Assembly (NCBI GenBank): GCA_034359265.1
Contig: CP136891.1
Coordinates: 53,708,501-53,772,500, forward strand
Direction: 5' to 3'
DNA length: 64,000 nucleotides
From: Canna indica
Lineage: Eukaryota > Streptophyta > Magnoliopsida > Zingiberales > Cannaceae
The position numbers and the translations under genes are program-made. The notes beneath the pieces are model-generated. The model worked only from the letters and a program-made list of their open reading frames with translations, searched no databases and was not told the origin of the DNA. Shown piece by piece: positions 1 to 8,981 of the stretch. Numbering within the stretch: position 1 is the stretch's first letter; each line of letters opens with the position of its first letter.

Positions 1-761
1 CATCACTAAACAAGCTGTGTAGAGAAGAACTCCAGCTCAGGGCTCTACCAGGATTTAACGCCAAACACAGACTTGATCGTAGAGCCTCCTGCAATCCAGG
101 AGTAGAGTATACGCAAAAAAGGAATTCAAAGCATCGACACGATAAACTAAGACCATGAACAAGGTTCCAGCCAACATGACGCCTCCCTCGACGCATGTAC
201 CAAGGAGACGGCTTCGCCATAAGCCCGATGGTACAGACCCACACTTTGAATTCCTTCTTTCGCCTCCATCTTTAAGCCCAATGGTACAAACCCACAACAA
301 CTAGCGAACCATTCGCCAATGGAACAAAAGCGATCCCCGGAGGGACTGTAGTCTTCGACACTTCCCAGTCTATGATTTTCAAAACACACAGTAGGCAAGG
401 GGGCTATTTATAAGCCCAAAACAAGAATCGTCACCGTAATTGACGGATCCACGAAACCACTTTCTGCCAACTTGCATTTGGCACTAAAATGCTTTGGGAA
501 TCACCTACTGAATCTTTATGATTACTTTTCTGCCAAGACATATCTACCATACATGTGGCAGGCATTCGGAGGAACTCACACTGACATCACATCCAGCCCG
601 GATATCGAAACTGCACATGAGAAGATGTGCACTCACCACGTGACCAACCGAGGCCAAAAAGTTGGCATCACTTAAGGGCTTGGCACACAGTCTTACTGAC
701 TTCGACTGAGCTCTAGGGTTGTGGACTGGACCAAAACTATTCAACCCGGACCGATTGGACT
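1..761. repeat. Decayed LTR-type repeat, left part
   Basis: No host gene is visible here. With 1093-1500 this looks like the remains of a gypsy (Tat/Retand-type) LTR: the far part ends in a motif reading acttgagcgtcagagtctc just before about 1455, which resembles the common 3' end of such LTRs. The class is inferred from that motif alone, because no coding domain is attached. The short open frames here lack any recognisable domain. Confidence 0.3.
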
Positions 762-875
762 TGTTAAAGTCTCACATTGGTTAAAATATGGCCAAGATAG
801 CCTTTAAATAGTTTGGACAATCCTCTCCCCATGAGCTAGCTTTTGAGGTGAGTTAAGTCTACTAATTTTTTAACA
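762..875 (+). repeat. TRIM 5' LTR
   Basis: 114-bp terminal repeat beginning TG and ending CA, nearly identical to 979-1092. Confidence 0.87.
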
Positions 876-888
876 TGGTATCAGAGCC
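876..888 (+). other. TRIM primer-binding site
   Basis: TGGTATCAGAGCC abuts the 5' LTR and is complementary to the 3' end of plant initiator-Met tRNA. Confidence 0.85.
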
Positions 889-978
889 TATCATGTGGTT
901 GATATTGTGCCACCTGCAGATGTACAGTCCTACAAAACTCCACGCTCCAGATGTCCAATACTGGGCGTGAGGGGGATG

Positions 979-1092
979 TGTTAAAGTCCCACATTGGTTA
1001 AAATATGACCAAGATAGCTTTTAAATAGTTTGGACAATTCTCTCCCCAGAAGCTAGCTTTTGGGGTGAGTTAAGTCTACTAATTTCTTAACA
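979..1092 (+). repeat. TRIM 3' LTR
   Basis: 114-bp terminal repeat preceded by a G-rich polypurine tract at 967-978. Confidence 0.87.
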
Positions 1093-1500
1093 AGACCCAA
1101 CAGCGCCCCACGTACTAGTCATCTCGAGTCGAACCAAACGGCCCTGCCCAAGGGGCATCGCCAGACTATACCCTCGGATTACACTCGAGCCAGACGGCTC
1201 CACCCAAGAACCCCACACGGCCATACATGGATGTCCACGCCATTTCTTATCACGAGGGATACACCATTACAAACCCGTCATCTCCGGGATTGGCCTCGAC
1301 CCATTCTGGTCAACATCTTTGCGAGATTATCGGGCGGCGTCAGCACCTCCACTTGCAATAGATACAGACACGACATGCATCAGGTAACTATAATTACAAT
1401 TTTCATTACCTCCACCTTGGAGTCCCATTGACTTGAGCGTCAGAGTCTCTTTTGCAGCCCCCCCCCCCTCCCCCATCGCCAACATTGAACCTAACCTGGA
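1093..1500. repeat. Decayed LTR-type repeat, right part
   Basis: GC-richer sequence continuing the repeat interrupted by the TRIM. It holds an LTR-end-like motif near 1430-1455 and a C-rich run at 1460-1475. Coding frames here are short and without domain features. Confidence 0.3.
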
Positions 1501-1539
1501 GAGACACCGAACCAGACCAAATTACTCCGATCCTCATGC

Positions 1540-2745
1540 AGGAACAATTGCCATTTCATGAGTGTTTGTTTTTTGCATTGTCTTGATGTAATGAGTGAGT
1601 TCATGAGCAAGGAGAATATTGTTTGATATCAACCTGTGTTTGATGAAAGCACATTGATTGTTCAAGATAATGAGGTCCATTATAGGCTGCAGTTGGTTGA
1701 CAATAATCTTTGAATTTCTTTTATAAATAAAATTACTGAGGCTGATTGGATGAAGGTGTTGTATTCCCTGAACTACCTTCGTCTTAAGAATGAGTGCAAT
1801 AGAAGCATGATTGAGACTTTGTAAAATCTTGATGCTTTAGAAAAAAGTTGCAGCCGCCTTAGTAATTTCTGAACCAATAAGATACCAATAATGACGAAAA
1901 AATGTCAAGTGAATCTGTCAGGACCAAGAGCATTGTCTGGGTTTAAGGAGAAGGCTGCCTGTTTGGTTTCATCACTTGAAATCGGCAGAAGGAGCCAACT
2001 ATTGATTTTGTAAGTAACTTTCTTACAAGTAAATGGAATTCTTGTATCAAAGGGGTTGGAGGAACAAAATAAAGCCTGAAAATAATCCTGCGCTACATCA
2101 GCAACGTAAGCAGAACCTTCAACCCATGCACCAGCATTGTTCTTGAGTCATTTGATATTATTGTAGTTTCTTCGAATGCGGGTGGTCACATAAAAAAAAA
2201 AGGTATTTCTATCCCCTTCTAGAAGCCATTTAATTCTGAATTTTTGCATTCTGAAAATTTCTTCATCATGGATGGCTTTTCGAAGTTTTAGCTCGACACA
2301 ACTAAGAAGATTCAAGGAGTCTACATCATGCTGATTTGAGAAGGAGAGTAGCTATTGCTATAGAATAGATGCTCTAGTTTCAGAATTAATCTTATTAACT
2401 TTGAGCCAAGAGATAATGTTAGCCCGGAGAGCTTTCAGTTTGTAGTGGATTTGAAATTGAGGAGAGCCATTCATATTAACGTTCCAAATACCAATAGTGA
2501 GGGCATCAAGCTGACGAATAGAAAGTCACCTTTTATCATATTTAAAACAAGATGTCCTTTTTTGAACTCAATCCGTTGCAGAAGGAGGGGAGAGTGATTG
2601 TTGCTAATAACCTCCAAATGAATAGATTACCGATTCTTCCACAAATCATGCCAATCTGAGGTGGCGAGAAAGCGATCCAAAATTTTTTTATATACGATGA
2701 GGATGTGCTCTTTTGTTTGAGCAGGTGTAGGCTGGTCTAGAAGCA
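1540..2745 (-). pseudogene. L1-type LINE remnant: endonuclease end, spacer, reverse-transcriptase start
   Basis: Read on the minus strand, 2730-2560 translates in broken frames to the end of an L1 endonuclease (AYTCSNKR, then LDRFLATSDWHDLW, then SNNHSPLLL). Around 2230-2130 comes the spacer signature KWLLEGDRNTFFF followed by TTRIRRNYNNIK. Near 1720-1560 there is a reverse-transcriptase N-terminal stretch resembling FIKHRLISNNILLAHEL. Domain order and spacing fit a plant L1 LINE. Frameshifts and stops make it a dead copy. Its 3' end (catalytic RT, RNase H) is missing before 1540. It is a separate copy from the LINE at 5505-7690, because the domain order does not join. Confidence 0.75.
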
Positions 2746-2759
2746 CGAAATTCCATCAT

Positions 2760-3240
2760 GTTTCCATAATTGTTGAATTTATGTAAATCTTCAAAAAAGA
2801 TAATATATACTTATATATTTATAAACTATATATATTATCTATTAATCTAAATGTTAATTATATAGATTTACATATACTATTTATATATAAACTATTGATA
2901 TATGTACTTTCAATTGAATTGAATGAATTTGAATTCAGATTTAAATTCAACTGCAATTTGAATTCAATTATAGATTTTTTAATTTTCATAATATTGGATA
3001 CAGTTATTCCTAATATCATTATAGTAGTAACACTGGCATTTTAGGCACCGATTTGTAAATTTTCACCCATTGGCTTCAATATGATAAATACAAATGGTGT
3101 CGATATTTTTATTATTTGTTGTAGCAAAAAAAGTGATTAAAAACTATGTCATCTATAAATATATGAAATGAATTCATAATTAAATTATAAGAATCTTATT
3201 AAAATAATTTTTCAAAAATATTTGAATTAAACTGAGACAA
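2760..3240. other. AT-rich spacer
   Basis: Very AT-rich DNA with repeated tatata and gaattcaa strings. I see no gene, RNA or bounded element. Confidence 0.5.
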
Positions 3241-3244
3241 AATA

Positions 3245-4290
3245 AATTATAGATACAACTTTGAGCACACTACCGGTAGGGTGAATACTGTGTACTAGCA
3301 AATGCGAAACTAAATGCTAGATTTTGTACTTAAGTAAATGTAAATGACAATCTTGATATTTCAAGTAAGTGCAAAGCAAGTAATAAATGAGTGAAAAAAA
3401 TTCAAATTTTTTTTATCTGATTTACAGGATGACAATAGTTTTATATTCCACTAATCCTATTTTTTTAAACCAAGCACCAAACAAATTATAAAGGATTAAA
3501 ATTCATCCCTTATCCCATGAAGCAAACACAATCTTGTAGTCTTTCATCAACCTACCTAACCACTCCGTTTAGAATTTCAAACTCAATTCACTAGCATAAA
3601 TATTTTCTCCAAAAGGATTTACAATTAGAGCCAACAACCCTAAACACCAAAGGAACCTCACATGCCTCTGGACCAAGGAAGCAACCTCCACTAACAATTT
3701 ACAAATACACGTTTGCCTTTACATCATCAAGGCAATCACTCAACCTTAGACCTACAATCCTAGGTCTATCAAATAAGCTTTAATTCAAATAAAAAGAATT
3801 TAAAATACAACTAAATAGAGCAAAACATGTACGGGATACAACTTAGCTCCTTCAAGTAGTCTCCCAATCCTTCAATGCCTCATGATGAATCTCTAGAAGA
3901 TTAGACTTTGAGTTATCTCTCAAGAAAATAACTCAATAAAGCTCAACAATGGTGTATCAAGTGGCTCAATAGGTTCATGAAGTGTTAACAAAGGCAAACA
4001 TATATGCAGAATATATAGAGTTTTATTAATACAAGGCTCATGAAACACAAGTCACAACAGTTGAAAATTAAAAGAGTCATTACATCTATTGATCACTTGT
4101 CTAGTCGAATGTCGATGGATCTATTCTTTGGTCGAAAATGTCAGTATGGTAATTTTCAATTTAGTTAGGCGTCAGTACGTTCTACATTTGAGGCTTAGAG
4201 TTAGTTGAACATCCTTATCAAGAAGCATCTAAGGATTATAACACTAACTCAAACCCAAAATCTAATGTTCAATTAATATTTTTTTATCTT
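3245..4290 (-). repeat. Old SIRE-like copia LTR remnant
   Basis: The order of motifs follows the minus-strand SIRE-like LTRs elsewhere in the window: a gagcacacta..agggtgaatactgtg start, a middle part with aacttagctcc and a gcctcatgatg-like string, then a tail. Similarity is weak, so this is an old copy without clear ends. A Tourist-like half-site (cccatgaagcaaacac, near 3515) suggests a smaller insertion inside it. Confidence 0.45.
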
Positions 4291-4299
4291 TCTAGTGAC

Positions 4300-5500
4300 A
4301 TCTTTGATTTCTGTCCTTTTTGATCCTTTCAATTGCGGGCGTGGGCGTCACATATTTATCATTGTCAAACGTGAAAATGACTACTCAATGCATACATTAG
4401 TAACTTATTTATTATCGCCAAAACTAAGATCACAACCTAATTTGAAAATCTTAGATGAACACATATATAGAAAAAAATTTCCATGGGCCAATTTGAAATT
4501 AAACCTATTATATATGTCCATGATTAGTCTCCCTCAACACTAGTCTATTAGTTAGACTCATAAAATGACACCACCCACCAATTGGCTTAACCATGCGTAC
4601 ATGCTTTGAGTCCAACATTGATCACTTTGCATCAATTCCCTACTCAAATAGCCAACTGCAAGCAACCCTAGCTAGTCATTTTGAGTTAGAGGAGCATAAT
4701 AATCAAAGGCAAATTTCTCGTGCATCTAAAAATAGATAAATAAAATTATAAAATTATAAAATACTACACTCTCAAAAGTCTCACTCACTGTTTGGAACCA
4801 TCGCTTTATGCGTCAAGGCAAACTAAGTGGACATTATCAAAAGCTCTCCATGATATTTATCCCGTGCACGCCCCCACAAAGTTCGACTTTTCATTTCAAC
4901 CCCTATACATACTCAAAAAATTATAATTTTATTATTACGAGCTCCTATATTCGTTCTTTCTGTCAGGGTATCTCAGCTTTGTTATATTTTTTGTCAATTA
5001 ATCTTACGCCTTTAGTATAATAATTTGTTGAGGTGAAGTGAGGCCGATGATCACACGAAGCATTTCATAAGAATTAAAACAATTTAAGGTACAATACATG
5101 TCGCATGGGTGGTGCTCGCAAGAACACCAGCCCAGAAAATTAACTAAACAAGAAATAAAAACCCTTACATATGGGGCGAAATCAAGAACCTTACACTAGT
5201 AGACTTAAACGGGACCAAAAGGAACAAGAACGAATGATGATCTCCGGAATTTAGATCCGAGCTTCTCTGAAGATGGCCCAATTTCAAGCGGACCACACCA
5301 TCCAACACCCGGTCATTGTGATGCCTCTTTATGCTCTAGATCCAATACGTGAACAATACCTCGAAGACAACACCAAATGGAAGAAGCTATGCCTTGTCTT
5401 GCTCAAGAACGATCTCCATCCCCCGATGATTGATGGCAAGCGTGCTCCAAATAGATGATCATAGGTTTCCTCCGTCCTCCTTGCAAAACACACATCTGTA
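4300..5500. other. Spacer with no recognised element
   Basis: I see no supported gene. An open frame of 61 codons at 5273-5458 has unbiased composition and no motif I recognise; it could be a gene fragment but is not called. Confidence 0.4.
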
Positions 5501-5504
5501 GCTA

Positions 5505-6368
5505 TTGAGAAACTACACCCAGTCGTAGCACCTTCAATTTAAGCAATAATTTACCTTGCCATATTGAAGACAAAAGTGGTGGTCTTGTGGTGGAGAACAA
5601 CTCCCCCCCCCCCCCCCCCCCCCGCGTCCATGAGCAAGTGCTAAAGAGATGTTGTTGAGAAGCATATGTTCCCTTCCCATCTCCAAATAATTCGGTCGGG
5701 AGCCGTTCGAAGCTGTGAAAGCCCTGAATTAAATGAAGCGGAGCTGCCCCCCTTTCTAGGTCCACCTGCTCTCTCCAAGAAAGAGACCATCTATTGGCCA
5801 AGCCGTCGAAAGTCGATGCTACACTAGCATTCCGATTCCGACAAGCTTTGTAAAGGTCAGGAAAAGTAGAGACCAAACATCGGTAATTGGCCCAATTGGC
5901 ATTCCAGAAACTGGTGGAGGCTCCATTCCTAAGCGAAGTTTCAATGCTGAGTAAAAATGGCTCCTTTGCCACCATAATTCCATTCCAAGTTGCTGACCAA
6001 CTAATTGTATGTGTTATGTCTCCTCGACCAATTCAAGCGCTTGAAGTATTTGATATTGACGATATCAACCCAAAGGATACTCACTCCCGAAGCAATCGAC
6101 CACCACCAACGAGCCAGTCGCACTAGATTGTGCTTATCTAAATCAAGAATTCCAAGACCACTGAACTGCTTGGGGCGGGTGACGTCACTCCAACAAACCA
6201 GGGGCCTAGAATTTGAAGAATCATTTGAACTAGACCACAAGAAGGACCTACGCCTCACATCAATCGATTTAAGGACCCATTTTGGAGCGCGGAAAATTGA
6301 GAGGAAGTACCCTAGTAAACTACTCAAGACACTATTAATAAGCACAAGGCGCCCCCAGAGATAGTAAT
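5505..6368 (-). pseudogene. L1-type LINE remnant: RT thumb and C-terminal region
   Basis: Minus-strand frames 6345-6001 and 5975-5502 encode the post-catalytic part of an L1 reverse transcriptase: LINSVLSSLLGYFLSIF, then RRSFLW, RPLVCWSDVTRPKQFSGLG and LVRLARWWW. Next come the usual tryptophan-rich stretch (SFWNANW) and the start of the terminal zinc-binding region. These match the RT-to-zf-RVT connector of plant L1 proteins. The two frames are out of phase. A run of about 23 C at 5602-5624 has expanded into Gly codons of the antisense frame. The upstream part of the same LINE lies at 7690-7389, beyond an inserted CACTA element. Confidence 0.8.
5602..5624. repeat. Poly-C tract
   Basis: A run of C inside the LINE remnant. 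Its exact length is unreliable in any assembly. Confidence 0.7.
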
Positions 6369-6371
6369 CTA

Positions 6372-7385
6372 CACTACAACAAACCAGCTTAATTTCGACG
6401 CCTCTTCACTGTAAAAATTTCGATGCCAACACCAGCCAAAACGTGCATATGGACGACATCAAAAGTGTTGAAATGGAGTAGACAATGACGAGAACCGAAA
6501 TGTAACATTTTGATGTCTGCTCAGGCGTTGAAATTAAAAAAAAACTATTTTAACATACCGGCAATGCAACAAAATCCAAGGAGCCGCCGTACGCGGAATT
6601 GGAATTCCGCGTGCGGTGGAAATCCATGAATCTACGCCTTTTCAATTTCCACCGCACGCAGAATTCCAATTCCGCGTAAGGTAGAATTCGAGCAGGCGAG
6701 TTTTCGTGCTTGCTCGAGTTTCGCTCTGTAGAGGAAATCGATATGCTCGAGCTGCTCCATGGAGAAGCCGCGGATACGAGCAGGTGTGACGTAGATTCGC
6801 ACTTGCTCGAAACTAAAATAATAAAAATATATATTAAATCAGTTATAAATTTTAGAAATTATGATATAAATAAAAGTTAAAAAAAGTATATTACTAACCT
6901 TTGATACCTTGAACAAACTTCATAACCTGTAAAAAAAAATAGAGGAAAAAATAAGTACAAATGTAAAAGAAATAAAAGGAATAAATTGAGGAATAAATGA
7001 TAGAAGAAAGAACACGTGAGAAAGAAGAGGGGAGGGAAAAAAAATGAAGGAAGAAGGATATAAATAGAAGTCATAGATAAAAATTAAAAATTAAAAAAAA
7101 ATTTAAAAAAAATGGAGGTGGGAAATCTCCCCCCTCCTGTTTGGGTGAGCACGCCAATTGGCACAGAAACATTTTGGTGCCTACCTGGTGCGAAAATATT
7201 TCAGCACCTCCTAACAGCATGTGCGGAATTTTTTTGGCGCCTGCTGTTAGGTGTCGAAATCTTTTCGACGCTTGTAATTGGCTTCAAAATATATAATATT
7301 AAATTTTTTTACTATCTTTTACATTTCGACACCTGCAATAAGGGTCGAAAATTTTAAGCCGATATATAATGATTTTGTTGTAGTG
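6372..7385. mobile_element. Non-autonomous CACTA (En/Spm) element with 3-bp TSD
   Basis: The left end reads CACTACAACAAA and the right end is its exact inverse, TTTGTTGTAGTG. Both ends are flanked by CTA (6369-6371 and 7386-7388), the 3-bp target duplication of CACTA elements. Subterminal copies of a tttcgacgcc/ggtcgaaat-type motif recur near both ends, as expected for transposase-binding repeats. At 1014 bp there is no transposase, so it is non-autonomous. Removing it rejoins the LINE reverse transcriptase, which dates the insertion after the LINE. Confidence 0.9.
6591..6677. repeat. Near-perfect hairpin inside the CACTA element
   Basis: Arms 6591-6623 and 6645-6677 are inverted copies of 33 bp with one mismatch, separated by a 21-bp loop. 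Each arm holds the internal palindrome ggaattcc or a one-base variant. The sequence is GC-richer than the rest of the element. Confidence 0.85.
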
Positions 7386-7388
7386 CTA

Positions 7389-7690
7389 CCTTTCCAACTA
7401 GTGAGACGGGTATCAATTCTTTCCACAACCTAAAGCCAGTCACTTTTATGAATCTTGCTATATATCGCGCAAAGGTAAGCCGACATATTTGATAGGAAAA
7501 TTGGACTGCCTACAGCCCAAGGATCTGGCAACTTCCACTGCCTTACTTGAGTCGTTAAGAAGATGAGTGACTGCAGTTTAATTTTGAGAAGTTAACTCGA
7601 AGATCAGACATCAATTTTCAGGTTTAGAATGTCCTATTTGCTGCCTTTTGTGAAGACGAGAAAGTCATATGCGAATTTCAAATTAACAAT
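7389..7690 (-). pseudogene. L1-type LINE remnant: catalytic RT segment
   Basis: On the minus strand the frame around 7670-7640 gives LKFAYDFLVFTKG, a mutated form of the LINE catalytic box (usually FADD followed by hydrophobic residues). Further along come FSKLNCSHSS, then NFPIKYVGLPLR and VVERIDTRLTSWKG, all standard L1 RT strings in the right order. Several frameshifts and stops are present. It continues at 6368 after the CACTA insertion. Confidence 0.8.
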
Positions 7691-7963
7691 ATGTCTGTAT
7701 TCTCATTCAACTTCACACCATGCAAAGACATCCGCCCTGCAAGAGCATTGCCGCCTCCTCTTCGGTTTGGAGGCGTCGTCCCCTGCCCCGAACTTCCCGT
7801 GATTCTATTGTCACTCCTTATTTTCGAGATTCTGCACGAGGTGAGGCCCTCGGCGGGATTTGCGATCGAGATTTGGGGCGACGATGATGCCGTCAATGTG
7901 ATCGCGTACGTTCTCCGAGGTCACCAAGGACGCCTCTTTACGCCCTTTGGTATAATAATTTGA
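7691..7963. other. GC-rich segment open on both strands, origin unknown
   Basis: This is much more GC-rich than its surroundings. It is open in frame on plus (7691-7963) and on minus (to about 7930). The minus frame contains RITGSSGQGTTPPNRRGGG; the plus frame contains RFGGVVPCPELPVILLSLL. I cannot assign either to a family. The LINE ends at its left edge and AT-rich upstream DNA begins at its right. It may be a captured gene fragment or an old pseudogene piece. Confidence 0.35.
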
Positions 7964-8560
7964 AAATGTAAATATATAAATATATAAATTGATAATTATA
8001 TTATACTTACTACATTTTTTAAAAAAAAGGAGTCAGCATTGTTCAGATTAGTTGTATTATTATTTTATTAAAAGAATTAGAGCAACAATGAACTAATATA
8101 AAAAATTAATTAGGTACAATATATATATTTGACAAAAATTGTCTATCAGAATTAAAGTTGGCAATAAAGGATTTTTTTGAAAATCATCCTTGTGAAAATG
8201 GAACTAAAGGAGCTATATGTTAGAACCAAAAGATATGGGAGAGGTAATGGGAAATATTTATTTATGATCTACTTTTTGAGGATTCTCATACATATTTTAT
8301 TTGGTTTTTAATACTTGCACGACTATTATTGGAATCTAATCATTTGTTCCACGTCATGTGCATCACTTTTTGCAAAATCAAGCCCCAAATTGTTCTAATT
8401 AAGAATTAGATTCTATTACGTGAAATGTGTCAAAGAGCGGTTTTTGCGGCTTCAACGTGATGTCGAGATGTAATCTCGCGTCCTTTGTTACGAGAAAAAC
8501 CAATTAATACTTTTATGAGCACTAATTTGTTAAAAAGGGTCCCCGGTCGAGTTGGATTCG
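7964..8560. other. AT-rich upstream region of the pfkB gene
   Basis: AT-rich intergenic DNA with no coding frame and no bounded repeat. It probably includes distal promoter sequence. Confidence 0.45.
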
Positions 8561-8642
8561 CATATATTAATATTATATTTGCTCATTAAATAAAAATCTC
8601 TCCTTTCGTTCTCCCTCCTTGCCTCCTCGCCTGTCGCTCGTG
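8561..8642 (+). promoter_or_regulatory. Putative core promoter and short 5' UTR of the pfkB gene
   Basis: TATA-like strings occur at 8561-8578 (catatattaatattatatt) and at 8585-8595 (attaaataaaa). They are followed by a pyrimidine-rich stretch with several ctcc repeats leading to the ATG at 8643. Plant leaders are often CT-rich. No transcript start can be proved from sequence. Confidence 0.4.
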
Positions 8643-8981
8643 ATGGCTCTCAAAACCCTGAACCCACCGATCCCTTGGAGGCCCAAGCCCTCTGACACCG
8701 TCGAGGTCCGCGCGCATCTCCATCTTCCGCCGCGGAGATCAGTCCGTAAGCTGACGCCCTTAACCGTTAGCACCCGGATTTATGCTGGGAGGAGTGGATT
8801 TGGGAGCACTGAAGATGGCGGTGTTGCGACGGGAAGGGAAGTGGTGCCGAAGAATGCCGACCTCGCTACGCTGGGAAATCTATGCGTCGACGTCGTTCTG
8901 GGCGTCCAGAACTTACCTCCGGCCTCGAAGGTGGAGCGGCGGGCCTACATGGAGCAATTGGCGGCTTCTCCTCCCGATAAG
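8643..8981 (+). CDS. pfkB gene exon 1
   Basis: 113 codons, ending SPPDK before the donor GTTGGTAGG. It encodes the leader and the first beta strand of the kinase fold. Confidence 0.88.

Larger units (their letters stand above)
762..1092 (+). mobile_element. TRIM (terminal-repeat retrotransposon in miniature), complete
   Basis: Two direct repeats of 114 bp (762-875 and 979-1092) both begin TGTTAAAGT and end TTAACA. The first is followed at once by TGGTATCAGAGCC, a primer-binding site for initiator-Met tRNA. The second is preceded by the purine tract GTGAGGGGGATG (967-978). The interior is only 103 bp and codes for nothing. This LTR-PBS-PPT-LTR layout at 331 bp total is diagnostic of a TRIM. 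The flanks GGACT and AGACC match at 3 of 5 positions, so any target duplication has decayed. Movement would depend on enzymes supplied by another retrotransposon. Confidence 0.88.

Noticed and set aside
876..888. tRNA-like sequence at primer-binding sites (also 29195, 56471, 61415)
   Set aside because: These are only 10-14 bases complementary to tRNA ends beside LTRs. No cloverleaf is present.
6005..6364. Plus-strand frame of 119 codons
   Set aside because: It is antisense to the LINE reverse transcriptase, which has the recognisable motifs.
7112..7357. 81-codon frame inside the CACTA element
   Set aside because: No transposase motif, and it overlaps subterminal repeats.
8619..8642. An upstream start for the kinase at 8619
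   Set aside because: That codon is TTG. The first in-frame ATG is at 8643 and suits plant initiation.
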